In this document: positions 1 to 10,183 of the stretch, piece after piece
Position numbering within the stretch: the stretch's first letter is position 1
Layout: the number at the start of each line of letters is the position of its first letter
Source of the DNA: Candidatus Heimdallarchaeota archaeon
GTDB lineage: Archaea; Asgardarchaeota; Heimdallarchaeia; Heimdallarchaeales; Heimdallarchaeaceae
Assembly: GCA_023705985.1 (NCBI GenBank)
Contig: BPTO01000019.1
Span: 1-32,832 of the forward strand
Direction of reading: 5' to 3'
Length of the DNA: 32,832 bases
The notes under the pieces: model-generated
The model's database searches: none
What the model was told of the DNA's origin: nothing
What the model saw: only the letters and a program-made list of their open reading frames with translations
Program-made: the position numbers and the translations under genes

Positions 1-1551
1 CTTTTCAATTGGTTTATCAAGAATTGCTGCTAGAGTTTGATAATAGGAAACAATTTCATTCTTTGGTTCTATATAGCCTTTCCTTACATCTTCAAAGTAG
101 GTGAAAGGATGAGTACTATAATAAGTGCTAATGGGATCATCGTTCCTTAGAATAAGGACTCCTATGGATTCTTGTCCTTTTCTACCTGCTCTTCCTAGTC
201 TTTGAGTAAAACTCGTAACGTCAACTATGGAAGAAATAACAGCAGAAACATCACCAATATCAATTCCTAACTCAAGTGTTGGAGTAGAAACAAGAATATC
301 TAATTGTCCTTTTCTGAAGCTGTTCTCTACTCTGTCTCTATACTCTTTAGTCAAACCAGCTCGATGAACTGCTGATTTGAGCTTTGCACGTTTTAACATC
401 AAATTAATTATTTCTGCGTTTTTATGATTATTCTGGAAACAAAGAGTTTTGTATTTAGAGTACAATAGCTGTTGCGCTATTGATGCAGTAATTGTGTATT
501 GACTTACAACAAAAGGCATTACCATCAATAGATGAATTGCAGCTTTTCTAGCTGTTTCTACAGTTATTGCTTTTACATCTCTCCCAAAAAGCTGTGAAGC
601 AAATTCTTTACCATTTCCTATTGTTGCACTTGCTCCAATAAACTTGATTTTATATTTTGATAGTCTCTGTAATCTTTTAAGTATAAAATATAGATTTGAC
701 CCGAAAGCTCCAACAGCAATGTGAATTTCATCAATAATAACGAATTTAACTCCATGTAATAACTCTCTGAACTGTGTTCTTCGCATATGATAATGGAGCA
801 TATCAGGATTTGTGATGATTATATCAGGAGGATACTGGAAGATTCTATTGCGTACGTCTTTGGGCGTGTCACCATCAAAAATCGCTGAATTTATACCTAA
901 GGCACTTCCATACTTACTTATTTTTTTATGCTGATCCTTTGCCAGTGCTTTAGTGGGATAAATGATTATGGCACTAACTCCTCTTCGCAAAAGAGGGTGA
1001 GGATTAGACTCCCAGATTTTTGATATTACTGGTAAAAGAAATGATTCAGTTTTTCCAGTTCCTGTTGGGGTTACAATTACAATGTCTTTTCCCTTTTGAA
1101 TCATTTCAAAGGATTCTACTTGAAAATCAAAAAGAAATTTTATCCCACTTTCCTGTAGCAAATTATTGAGCTCTTTTGGATAAATCTTTTTTTTACTGCT
1201 TATTGGGGGAAATTGTTGCTTGAGAAAACTGTAAAACACAATCTCATTATCTGGATTATTGATTATCCGTTTTACCACATTTGGAAGGGTGTCTGGTTCA
1301 ATTCCTGCGTTTTTTATGAGTTTTATTTTTTCTTCCTTTGTTTTTCTTTTTATAATAGGTAAGGCAGCATCTTTTTGCTTATTTTCTGGTTTTGAAGATT
1401 TTTTATTTCTTTGCTTTAACAATCTTTTATAAGCTTCTTTTTTATCTAGAGTATAATAGCGCTTATTTAACCCGCAAAAAGAGCAAAAGAGAATTATAGA
1501 ATCAACTTTTTTCGAGATAAAGAGCTCTTTTTCACAATCTGGACACTGCAT
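1..1551 (-). CDS. DEAD/DEAH-box superfamily 2 helicase, DUF1998/MrfA-Hrq1/Lhr-like, C-terminus cut off by window edge
   Basis: My minus-strand translation from ATG at 1549-1551 is open to position 1 (517 codons, not in the ORF track because it is truncated). N-terminal zinc ribbon MQCPDCEKEL...LFCSFCG, Walker A VTPTGTGKTES, DEIH box, GASATIGN, STPTLELGIDIGD, QRLGRAGRKG. Confidence 0.88.
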   Translation of the reverse strand, partial: MQCPDCEKELFISKKVDSIILFCSFCGLNKRYYTLDKKEAYKRLLKQRNKKSSKPENKQKDAALPIIKRKTKEEKIKLIKNAGIEPDTLPNVVKRIINNPDNEIVFYSFLKQQFPPISSKKKIYPKELNNLLQESGIKFLFDFQVESFEMIQKGKDIVIVTPTGTGKTESFLLPVISKIWESNPHPLLRRGVSAIIIYPTKALAKDQHKKISKYGSALGINSAIFDGDTPKDVRNRIFQYPPDIIITNPDMLHYHMRRTQFRELLHGVKFVIIDEIHIAVGAFGSNLYFILKRLQRLSKYKIKFIGASATIGNGKEFASQLFGRDVKAITVETARKAAIHLLMVMPFVVSQYTITASIAQQLLYSKYKTLCFQNNHKNAEIINLMLKRAKLKSAVHRAGLTKEYRDRVENSFRKGQLDILVSTPTLELGIDIGDVSAVISSIVDVTSFTQRLGRAGRKGQESIGVLILRNDDPISTYYSTHPFTYFEDVRKGYIEPKNEIVSYYQTLAAILDKPIEK

Positions 1552-1670
1552 TCAAAGACATAAACACATATTACTTAATAAAGTTGTATCCCTATTAATA
1601 ATCGTCTAGTAAAAACACCAAAAAGATAGGTTTAAAATGGCTTTTTCTCCCATATACTTGGAAGATAAGA

Positions 1671-1931
1671 ATGGCAGAAAATCTACGTGTATGCAAATGG
1701 AAGAAAAGTATTAGTGGTCGCAGTCCAGAGGGAACGGTTCAAAAAATCAATTTTCCTTGCCGTTTCCCAGATTCAGATTTGACTTTCGAACTGTGTGTTC
1801 AATGTTTGCTAGGAGAACTATTCGCAGTGTTTTACACCCAAACGATGAACATGCAAAAGAGCGGTAATATGCAAGAAGAAATTATGACATTCCTAAAAAA
1901 TTTCACTTCTGAAGATTTTGATATGCGATGA
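1671..1931 (+). CDS. Small hypothetical protein with four cysteines (86 aa)
   Basis: ORF track; divergent from the helicase, with its own intergenic region. Contains FPCRFPDSDLTFELCVQC (Cx11CxxC-like). Confidence 0.5.
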   Translation: MAENLRVCKWKKSISGRSPEGTVQKINFPCRFPDSDLTFELCVQCLLGELFAVFYTQTMNMQKSGNMQEEIMTFLKNFTSEDFDMR

Positions 1932-1949
1932 ATAATTAAGCACATAGAA

Positions 1950-4900
1950 CTATTTGTAATAAGCTGATTTTCTTGAAAACAGAGCTATTACTAGAACAAT
2001 TACTGTCAATGCTACTGCACTAATAAGAGGGTACAAGTATGGCAAGGATGAAAATGTTATTTCAATATCTGTTGATATTTGTGGTATCTTGATCTTAATA
2101 ACTGGTGAAAATACTGACCATTCAAATGAGAATTGCTCTTCTTCTATTATTATAGGTACCTCCATTTTTATCTGGTAAACTTCTGAACCCATATTAGTAA
2201 TCTCAAAGTTTGTATCAGCTGCTTGGAAAGTTGTTCCTTGGATTTCATAAAGAGACGAATATATTATAATTATCGGAGGAATAACAATTTCTCCCTCAAT
2301 ATTACTGAATATTTCCTGGATTCTAACCATTTCACCGGGATTTAGAGTCACGTTAGCTAGATTTACTTTAGTGCATGAGAAGGTTGCTGAAGATGTTATT
2401 GTAAGTAAGATTTCCTTCTCTTCAGTGATATAGTGACTTGTCGCTGATAACGAATCAGCTAATGAATTATCCAAAACCTGCGATATTGTAAGATTAGATG
2501 AAGAAAGACCAGTATTCGTTATTTCATAAATTACAATTACTTGATTGTCTTCTGTAATTTGGTAATCAAAATCTAGAGATAATTCAGGTACAGGAAAACT
2601 AGGTCTTGCCTGATTTTGAAGTGAGAGCGGTGGAACAAGAATACCTGTAACCATTGTAGAGCTCACAACATTCTGAGTTTCTCCACTGAATGTCCAAATT
2701 AATGGTTCGTTGGACCAGGGACTAGGAATCTCTAATGGATCTTCTGATTTATCAGAAATAAAACTAACTAATGCTACATAAGTATTCAAACCTATATTGC
2801 TGTTCGCATTTATTGAAAATTCTTTTACAAAACTTGCGTTACCATCTATATGGCTAATACTAAAGGATTTTATTGGAACAATTTCTGTTGGCAACCACAG
2901 ATAATTAAGTTTCAAGTTAACGATATCTACACGAACATTATATGCAGTTAGTGTTCCAATATTCTGGATATCAAGCAGAAAAGAAACCTCATCACCTACA
3001 ACATAGATTGATTCATTTGAAAGTAACGTACTTCTAAGTACAGCCTCTTCATCGCCTATTTGGAGATTGAGACCGTTTGTTATACCATAATATTCTCTTC
3101 CAACTACATCTTGATATTTGAATCTGCTACCTAATGAAACAAATGTATCCGAAGCTGCAGAATAATCACTAAGAAACCTTCCACTAATATTATTTTGCGC
3201 AAACATAGCTACCATGAGATTCTTATAATCGTATTCATAACTTTGGAATAATATGTAATCAAAATCTTCATTATATGATTGCACCTCAAAACGAAAAACA
3301 CCAAGCTTATCATTTGTTGTAGGAACATTCGCCAAATTCCATGAGATTTCTACCGATTCATTTACATCAAGAACAGGTATATTGCAGTAAAGATATGACC
3401 CAAAAATTGTTGAAACGTATGTAAAATCATTTTGATTGAATTGAAATAGAATAATTTCATCATAGAGAGCTTCGTACAATGTATCATAGGCATTATTGAT
3501 TGCTGGTAAAAGAATTTGATAAACTTCTTGAATCTCACCTGTTAGATTAGTATAGAAATGCCCGATATTAAAATCTTGCATATATTCATCGAGATTTTGC
3601 ACAATAACATTGTATACATCCAAAGGAATACCATTTGAGCTCAATATTTCTAAATATTCATTTAACACGATAGTTGTGTTATCCATCCACCTTACAAGCA
3701 TACCTTCAGTAATATTCTCATACCATCCTTGAATATCAAGTACTGGAATAATAACATTTACATCTACAATACTATCGTAATAGACGCTAATTTGTATGAA
3801 CGATGAAACAGTTTCATCGATTCTTATATCTTCTTTTAGAACAGGTGCATTAGCCCCATGTAACAATATTTCTTTAAAATCCTCTGGAATTGGAAAAACT
3901 ATAGTTGTGTTTATTGCTGGAGAAGTACCGACATTTCTAACACTATAAACCATATCTAATATACCATTTTGATTTAGCTCATCATCAGAATAAGAAGAAG
4001 TTGTAACAACTCGTGGATATTCCAAATCTAAGAATGTAGCAGGATAGTACTCAACTAGTGCATCAAAAGCTTGAAATCTTGGTATTAGAAGAAAACGTAG
4101 AGACCACTCAAAAACACCTGTAACTTCCGGAGCAAAATTATCTGGAGAGGGATAGAGATGAGTGATATTTGCGGGAAAAGGTAGTTTGAAACTCACTTTC
4201 GATGAAAGAGAACGAGGATTTGAAATGATCTTTTCTCCTAAAACATTACTAACATTCATGCTTCGCAATTGATCAGTTATACTTATACCTTTTTCAAGAC
4301 CAAGCATAGCTTTACGGACTGCGAAGAACTGTCCATCATCAGATTTTTTGAGTGTATAACCAAATGCATATATTATCGGATTAGTTTTTATTCGCTCAAA
4401 AAAGATGTCTTCAAAATTACCATTACTACTATTATTATCTGGAGCAAAAACGTCAACAAAAGCGACCAGAGCTTTAGAATATGATAAAGCAGCCATTAAG
4501 GATAACTGAACTGAATATGTACCGATTCTTTGGATATTATAGATTTCAAGCATCACACCATAATGGTCATAAAAAACTTGTTGTACATGTTGGTACATAT
4601 TTTGAATAATTTGTAGATTTGTTGTTTGAATTACTATTTTTACGCTCAAACCATTTGGAAATTGCCAAAGAGGGTTTGTCCAGATTTTAGAAAAGTTAGT
4701 TTGTTCAGTCACTATAAAATCAATTCGTGATACCCTTAATAGTGCAGGAGATAGAAGATCAAAGTGTGTTTCATTTCTCATTCCATTTAATTCTAGATTC
4801 AAGAGAGCTGATTCTTCTTTTCCTGCAATTATTTCTATGCTCTCATAATATAGATTGTTAAAAAAAGAAGAAGTGGAAGAAGTAATTGAGCCATTTTCTA

Positions 4901-5015
4901 CTTCTGATGCTTTAACAGAAGGAGTAATAAACAAAACAGAGAGTAACACAGTGAGTACAAAAACGCATTTCACGATAGATGGGGTATTTATTTTCCAATA
5001 TATTTCCGCACTCAT
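1950..5015 (-). CDS. Large secreted/surface-anchored protein with beta-sandwich (CARDB/DUF11-like) repeats
   Basis: 1021 aa; N-terminal hydrophobic signal (CVFVLTVLLSVLFITPSVKA); repeated segments of the type 'VGDEVSFLLDIQNIGTLTAYNVRVDI' and 'NQVIVIYEITNTGLSSSNLTI'; C-terminal TM helix followed by SRKSAYYK. Confidence 0.75.
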   Translation of the reverse strand: MSAEIYWKINTPSIVKCVFVLTVLLSVLFITPSVKASEVENGSITSSTSSFFNNLYYESIEIIAGKEESALLNLELNGMRNETHFDLLSPALLRVSRIDFIVTEQTNFSKIWTNPLWQFPNGLSVKIVIQTTNLQIIQNMYQHVQQVFYDHYGVMLEIYNIQRIGTYSVQLSLMAALSYSKALVAFVDVFAPDNNSSNGNFEDIFFERIKTNPIIYAFGYTLKKSDDGQFFAVRKAMLGLEKGISITDQLRSMNVSNVLGEKIISNPRSLSSKVSFKLPFPANITHLYPSPDNFAPEVTGVFEWSLRFLLIPRFQAFDALVEYYPATFLDLEYPRVVTTSSYSDDELNQNGILDMVYSVRNVGTSPAINTTIVFPIPEDFKEILLHGANAPVLKEDIRIDETVSSFIQISVYYDSIVDVNVIIPVLDIQGWYENITEGMLVRWMDNTTIVLNEYLEILSSNGIPLDVYNVIVQNLDEYMQDFNIGHFYTNLTGEIQEVYQILLPAINNAYDTLYEALYDEIILFQFNQNDFTYVSTIFGSYLYCNIPVLDVNESVEISWNLANVPTTNDKLGVFRFEVQSYNEDFDYILFQSYEYDYKNLMVAMFAQNNISGRFLSDYSAASDTFVSLGSRFKYQDVVGREYYGITNGLNLQIGDEEAVLRSTLLSNESIYVVGDEVSFLLDIQNIGTLTAYNVRVDIVNLKLNYLWLPTEIVPIKSFSISHIDGNASFVKEFSINANSNIGLNTYVALVSFISDKSEDPLEIPSPWSNEPLIWTFSGETQNVVSSTMVTGILVPPLSLQNQARPSFPVPELSLDFDYQITEDNQVIVIYEITNTGLSSSNLTISQVLDNSLADSLSATSHYITEEKEILLTITSSATFSCTKVNLANVTLNPGEMVRIQEIFSNIEGEIVIPPIIIIYSSLYEIQGTTFQAADTNFEITNMGSEVYQIKMEVPIIIEEEQFSFEWSVFSPVIKIKIPQISTDIEITFSSLPYLYPLISAVALTVIVLVIALFSRKSAYYK

Positions 5016-5115
5016 AGTGAAACCCTCTTATGTTTATTTAAGTTCAAAGTCAATTTTAAGGATTCTTTTCTAATTATATAGTGTTTACTTCGAGAAAATT
5101 CGAACTTCATCATAA

Positions 5116-5955
5116 TTACCACACCAAACCATTCATAATCAAAAACGCCAGCCCGTTTAGAGTGTAACTTGTCACTAAAGCGACAATTCCTGCCTTTTCA
5201 ATCCTTAATTCTTTTATAACTATAATTGCCTCAATAAGTAACCCCAAAGTAATAACTTGTGTAAAAATTAAAATTACAAACAACCATATTTCAAGATCTA
5301 ATGGAGATACTGGATAATCTAAATCTACTACTAAAGATTCTAGAACACTAAAAAGTACTAGCGGTATCTGTACTATTACAACACTTTGAAAAAGAGCTAA
5401 TTTTTCTTTCTTTCTTTTGAAAAGAAATGAAGAAAATAATTCACATAGAATATATGTTACAAGAGTAGAAACTACAAAGAAAATGGGTGCGAAATATGCA
5501 GGAGAAATTAAAGAAGGAAATAAGAATACAAGACTTGTTGACATGAAAAAAGTGGATACAGTTAATCCTACAAATAGAAGGAGTGTAAACCCTAGAGAAC
5601 GAACAGAATCTGCATATATAAACTGAAAAACAGATCGAAGAAATAATGTGTGAAGAAAGGATAATTTTCCATATGCCTGGATTTCAGGAGCAGAAACATC
5701 TAGCTCATCTTCAATCAATGCATAAGCTCTTCTTCCCTTTTCAGACAATAAGTATTTTTTAGTAGCATTTTGAGTTATCAATTCCCCAAGAGTATCTAAA
5801 TGATGGTATAATGTACCAACTTTTGTACCAAAACGTGATTGAATATCAGTAAAAGAAACAACCCTCTTTTCTCCAATAAACACAAGTAAGTCCCTTCTTA
5901 TTTGATTGGAGAGAGCTTTCCAAATATTTGAAGAAAGCTGTTTCTTGGAATTCAT
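5116..5955 (-). CDS. Winged-HTH (ArsR-like) regulator with C-terminal multi-TM domain
   Basis: N-terminus LSNQIRRDLLVFIGEKRVVSFTDIQSRFGTKVGTLYHHLDTLGELIT resembles an archaeal wHTH; about 4-5 hydrophobic segments follow. Confidence 0.75.
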   Translation of the reverse strand: MNSKKQLSSNIWKALSNQIRRDLLVFIGEKRVVSFTDIQSRFGTKVGTLYHHLDTLGELITQNATKKYLLSEKGRRAYALIEDELDVSAPEIQAYGKLSFLHTLFLRSVFQFIYADSVRSLGFTLLLFVGLTVSTFFMSTSLVFLFPSLISPAYFAPIFFVVSTLVTYILCELFSSFLFKRKKEKLALFQSVVIVQIPLVLFSVLESLVVDLDYPVSPLDLEIWLFVILIFTQVITLGLLIEAIIVIKELRIEKAGIVALVTSYTLNGLAFLIMNGLVW

Positions 5956-6002
5956 TTATAATACTGACTAATACGATGTTAAATTTAAAACTTGGCTTTA
6001 AA

Positions 6003-7145
6003 TCAGTAATGGTTTATAAGATTGTATAGCGTATCACGTTCGACAGGAATACGATTTGCATCTTTTATTATTGCTACAAAATCTTCCACTGTCATCAATT
6101 CACCATACGTTCCACCAGCTTTTTTCGTTATATTCTCAGTAAATAAAGTACCCCCAAGATCATTTACTCCTGCATCAAGAGAAATTTGGGCTAATTTTGG
6201 TCCAAGTTTTACCCAAGATGTTTGTATATTATGGATAGATTCACCTAAATAGAGTCTAGCTGCACTATAAAGAGCTAAATCGTGCATTCCTGAACTACTA
6301 GGTCGTGCACCTAGAAAGCGATACAGAATAGTGTTTTGATGCATAAAGGATAATGGAACAAATTCAGTAAAACCCTTAGAAAGTTCTTGTACCGTTTTGA
6401 GTATTACTAAATGCTCTGCTTCATCTATTAGTGATTCAACATGACCGTACATCATTGTAGCTGATGATTTTATTCCTGCACGATGCCCCGTAAGAACAAT
6501 ATTCACCCATTGTTCAGTAGATATTTTATCTGGACAAATTACTTTTCTTACTTCATCTACTAATATTTCAGCAGCTGTTCCAGGAAAGGAACCTAAGCCA
6601 TTTTTCTTGAGTTCCTTGAAGATATTTTCTATGTTCTCCCCTGAAAGTTGTGACATATAAGCTATTTCTGCGGGAGAAAAAGCATGAATGTGTATATTGG
6701 GTGCAGTTCGCTTTATTGTTTTCAATAGATCTATATAATAAGCAAAATTTATCTGGGGGTCAAGCCCTCCTTGGATACAAACTTCTGTACACCCTCTAGC
6801 TAATGCTTTCTGCGTTTCTATCTCAATATCTTCAAGCGACATCCTCTTTGAAAGAGATCGGTCTTTTCTAGATTCAGACTTGAAAGAACAAAACCTGCAG
6901 GTTCCTATACAATTATCCGTGAAATTAATATTCTGATTTGTTACAAAAGTTACATTACTCCCTACTTGTTCAGCTCTTGCTTCATCAGCTAAAGCGAGTT
7001 GAATCCCCAAATCCTTTCCTCTCTTCTTCAGCATCAAAGCAAGCTGCACTATTTCTTCTTTATGAGATTCACGAAAATTTGAAATATCCAAATGTTGGTC
7101 AATCTTAGGGGGAGAGGTATTTTTCATTTGTGTAGGTATCCTCAA
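6003..7145 (-). CDS. cofH: F0 synthase subunit 2 (5-amino-6-(D-ribitylamino)uracil--L-tyrosine 4-hydroxyphenyl transferase), radical SAM
   Basis: Radical-SAM CxxxCxxC in NINFTDNCIGTCRFCSFKS; EVCIQGGLDPQINFAYY; HIHAFSPAEIAYMS; LGSFPGTAAEIL. These are typical CofH motifs, and the gene is adjacent to cofG. Confidence 0.93.
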   Translation of the reverse strand: MRIPTQMKNTSPPKIDQHLDISNFRESHKEEIVQLALMLKKRGKDLGIQLALADEARAEQVGSNVTFVTNQNINFTDNCIGTCRFCSFKSESRKDRSLSKRMSLEDIEIETQKALARGCTEVCIQGGLDPQINFAYYIDLLKTIKRTAPNIHIHAFSPAEIAYMSQLSGENIENIFKELKKNGLGSFPGTAAEILVDEVRKVICPDKISTEQWVNIVLTGHRAGIKSSATMMYGHVESLIDEAEHLVILKTVQELSKGFTEFVPLSFMHQNTILYRFLGARPSSSGMHDLALYSAARLYLGESIHNIQTSWVKLGPKLAQISLDAGVNDLGGTLFTENITKKAGGTYGELMTVEDFVAIIKDANRIPVERDTLYNLINHY

Positions 7146-8190
7146 TTAATGTGCGTATCCTATCGCTTAAATACTTTTTATAGGAGGGATAAACTGGTAA
7201 TCTTTCCTTAAAAATATAGCCGTTCTTCTCAAGTATTTTCTTGAGGTTTTCTTCTTTTAGCCAATCCATTGTGGGATTGATAAAATCTATTGTAACAGGA
7301 GAAATACCTCCTAAATCATTAGCCCCATGAGCTAAAGCATCTATAATACGTTCACTGTTTAAGTTAGGTGGCACTTGAATATTTACAGATTTGGGTAATA
7401 TCACTCTTGCAAGAGCTACTGAGTCAAGAAAGTCTTTTTTTGATGGAGGGAGTCTGTCAGCCATTGGTGTAGAAGGTATTGGATTAAAGTTTTGAATAAT
7501 TACCTCTTGGATGTGAGAGTATTGTTTGCTAATTTTAGCAATAGATAGCAGAGATTCTATCCTTTCTGCTATATTTTCACCAATTCCAACAAGAATTCCA
7601 GTAGTAAAAGGAATTTTGAGCTTACCGGCATTCTCAATTGTCTCAAGTCTTTTTTCCGGATTCTTACCTGGAGAATTGAAATGAGGATGACCTTTACCCA
7701 TTAGACGTTTACTAACATTTTCAAGCATTAATCCCATGCTAGCATTTGAATCCTTGAGTAAAGAAAGTTCTTCAAATGAAAGTAAGCCAAGATTTGAATG
7801 GGGAAGCAGTGCTTTTTTTAAAGCTATTTCACAAAAATTTTTAACATATTCGACAGTTGAAGAATAACCATGGCGTGTTAAAAAATCACGGGCATCCGAA
7901 TACTTTGTTTCGGGTTTTTCTCCGAGGGTTAACAGAACTTCACTACATTCAACCTTTTTCGTCTTTTGAAGAAATTCAATGTACTTGGATGGAGTAATCC
8001 AAGATGAAACATCATCTGATACGAAACCACAATAATCACATTTGTTTCTACATTGACGAGTTACAGGAACGAAAATATTTCGTGAAAAAGTTATTTCGTT
8101 TTTGTAATTCTTAACACGTTTCTCATTTGCTTTATGAACAAGTTCCTCAGAGTTATTATTGACTAGAGATAAATATTTATCGAGACTCAT
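7105..8190 (-). CDS. cofG: F0 synthase subunit 1 (7,8-didemethyl-8-hydroxy-5-deazariboflavin synthase), radical SAM
   Basis: RNIFVPVTRQCRNKCDYCGF (CxxxCxxC); HPHFNSPGKNPEKRLETIENAGKLKIPFTTGILVGIGE. Overlaps cofH by 41 nt. Confidence 0.93.
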   Translation of the reverse strand: MSLDKYLSLVNNNSEELVHKANEKRVKNYKNEITFSRNIFVPVTRQCRNKCDYCGFVSDDVSSWITPSKYIEFLQKTKKVECSEVLLTLGEKPETKYSDARDFLTRHGYSSTVEYVKNFCEIALKKALLPHSNLGLLSFEELSLLKDSNASMGLMLENVSKRLMGKGHPHFNSPGKNPEKRLETIENAGKLKIPFTTGILVGIGENIAERIESLLSIAKISKQYSHIQEVIIQNFNPIPSTPMADRLPPSKKDFLDSVALARVILPKSVNIQVPPNLNSERIIDALAHGANDLGGISPVTIDFINPTMDWLKEENLKKILEKNGYIFKERLPVYPSYKKYLSDRIRTLIEDTYTNEKYLSP

Positions 8191-8873
8191 TTCTTTTCCT
8201 CATCCAGCAATGTCATTGAAACAAGAATACCCTCACCAACACGTTTTGTTTGCGTTATCTTAACGGACAGTGTTTTTTTCAAAGTATTCTTTAATTCATC
8301 TCTTAATAGAGGAATACCCCCTAAATGTCCTACTAGAATAGGAGCGAAATAGATAAACATTTTATCAACAAGTCTTCGTTGAATAAACTGTGAGATAATC
8401 GTTGATCCCCCTTCAACAAGTAATGTTTTAACATTAAAATCGTTTTTCAAATGCTCAAGTATCTGTATTAAATCAAGAAAATTAGTTTTTTCTTCTTCGC
8501 CAACAGGAATAATTGTCACTCCAAGATTGTTAAATTCGTCTCTTTTTTCGATAGGATGGGTCCTAGAAACAAAAATTACAGTAGGATACTTTTTTTGTTC
8601 TTTGATAACTTTAGAATCTATAGGAATTGAACCTTTAGAATCGAGAATAACTCGAAGAGGGTGTTTTTTACGCGAGGTTATGTATCTAACTGTAAGCAAT
8701 GGATTATCAATGATAACAGTGTTTTTTCCTACAAGAATAGCATCAACACTACTTCTCAATGAATGAACTCTTTCTAAATCTTCTCTACTTGACAGATGTA
8801 AAGCTCCCTTATTAGAAGCAATGAAACCATCTAAGGAAGAAGCAACATTGATAATCACTTTTGGTCTTTTCAT
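8187..8873 (-). CDS. arfC: RibD_C-family reductase, probable 2,5-diamino-6-(ribosylamino)-4(3H)-pyrimidinone 5'-phosphate reductase
   Basis: RPKVIINVASSLDGFIA, LRSSVDAILVGKNTVIIDNPLLTVR, LLVEGGSTIISQFI. ATGA-type 4-nt overlaps with both neighbours. Confidence 0.87.
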   Translation of the reverse strand: MKRPKVIINVASSLDGFIASNKGALHLSSREDLERVHSLRSSVDAILVGKNTVIIDNPLLTVRYITSRKKHPLRVILDSKGSIPIDSKVIKEQKKYPTVIFVSRTHPIEKRDEFNNLGVTIIPVGEEEKTNFLDLIQILEHLKNDFNVKTLLVEGGSTIISQFIQRRLVDKMFIYFAPILVGHLGGIPLLRDELKNTLKKTLSVKITQTKRVGEGILVSMTLLDEEKK

Positions 8874-10036
8874 TTTATCTTCTTTCCATTAAACATCTGA
8901 AATATAATATCATTAGGTGTTGCTCGCAAGGTTATAGCCGTGTAAACATCTTTTGAATATTTTGTTCTAACACTTTCAAGATTTATTGCAACAAAATCTG
9001 CACTGTAACCTGTTTCAAGTCTACCTATTTTTCTTTTTGCAATTATACCAGCGTTTACTGTTAATGCTTTCAGAATCTCAATTGGTTCAATTACATTTCC
9101 TAGACTCAGACAACCTAACAGAGTGTTTTTCATCAAGTGAAATGGATCTGGATTAGACATCAATATATTATCTGTTCCCAATCCTAGAAGCACTCCTTTA
9201 TCCAGAATTTCCTTTATAGGAGGGAATTTCAAACCAAAATACATTGTAGTTAGTGGACAACACACAACGCCTACATCTTGTACCTTCAATAGCTGTAAAT
9301 CGTTTTCTATGTCTGCATAGTTAGCATGAACAACAAAATCAATATCATACAAATCCAAAGCGTGCTGTACATCAGTTTTACCAAAAGCGTCAAGAGATCT
9401 AGAAACAATATCTTCAGTTTCTGAAACATGAAGACTCACAATAATATTGGGATATTTAGGTTTAAGAAAGTCTATTTGTTTTATATGTTCCTCATGTTTA
9501 TCATGAAGAGTGAAAATTGTTGAAAAACCTATCCCCTCACATGTAGCATGTTCTAGAATATTAGTGACATTAAAATCATTAGTAGGACGACCAAGAACAA
9601 TTCCTCTAATTGATGAGAGAAAAGAATCAAGAGCATTTTTTAGCATAATTACACCTGGTAAACCGCTTTCTCTATAATCAATGAATGAAGTAAAACCATT
9701 TTCGATAAGCGTCTGTAAACTATATTTCATTCCATCAACAAGGATATGTGACGCTATTTCTTCTAATTTAGAATGTTTGAGACCATTCTTTCCTACAACT
9801 TCTTGTAATGACAAACCATATCCTTGATCTTTTAAAAAAGAGTCTCCAATATGAGTATGAGCATTGATAAACCCAGGAATAAGTACAGATTGAAAAGGAA
9901 GAGAAAAATCGGGTTCAGTTGAACTTTTAGAGGATATTTGTTGAATGTAACCTTCAGTATTAATTTCAATATACAAATCACGTTCTAGTTGCAATTCATT
10001 ACCAATAAGAGCTTTAGGAGCAAAAATAACAGACAC
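8870..10036 (-). CDS. Amidohydrolase/deaminase (cytosine deaminase / 5'-deoxyadenosine deaminase-like superfamily)
   Basis: Metal-dependent hydrolase motifs: NAHTHIGD (HxH), SLHVSETED, FVVHANYAD, LGTDNILMSNPD. First gene of the F0 cluster; 4-nt overlap with arfC. Confidence 0.85.
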   Translation of the reverse strand: MSVIFAPKALIGNELQLERDLYIEINTEGYIQQISSKSSTEPDFSLPFQSVLIPGFINAHTHIGDSFLKDQGYGLSLQEVVGKNGLKHSKLEEIASHILVDGMKYSLQTLIENGFTSFIDYRESGLPGVIMLKNALDSFLSSIRGIVLGRPTNDFNVTNILEHATCEGIGFSTIFTLHDKHEEHIKQIDFLKPKYPNIIVSLHVSETEDIVSRSLDAFGKTDVQHALDLYDIDFVVHANYADIENDLQLLKVQDVGVVCCPLTTMYFGLKFPPIKEILDKGVLLGLGTDNILMSNPDPFHLMKNTLLGCLSLGNVIEPIEILKALTVNAGIIAKRKIGRLETGYSADFVAINLESVRTKYSKDVYTAITLRATPNDIIFQMFNGKKIK

Positions 10037-10183
10037 AAAAAAAATATGCTGATGAGTTATAAAACACTTTTGCCAATTTTAATGTATACTTAGTATCTCA
10101 TATATAAAGGATGTAAAAAAGAGGAAGTGTTGAAGTTTTACTCTTATTATTACTTCGTTTCTACTAAGTTTCTGACCGCGGGT

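Noticed and set aside
4269-6252. Plus-strand ORFs at 4269..4484, 4855..5073, 5417..5626 and 6022..6252, and the similar one at 8527..8766
   Set aside because: Antisense to supported genes (surface protein, HTH regulator, cofH, arfC) with no coding motifs.
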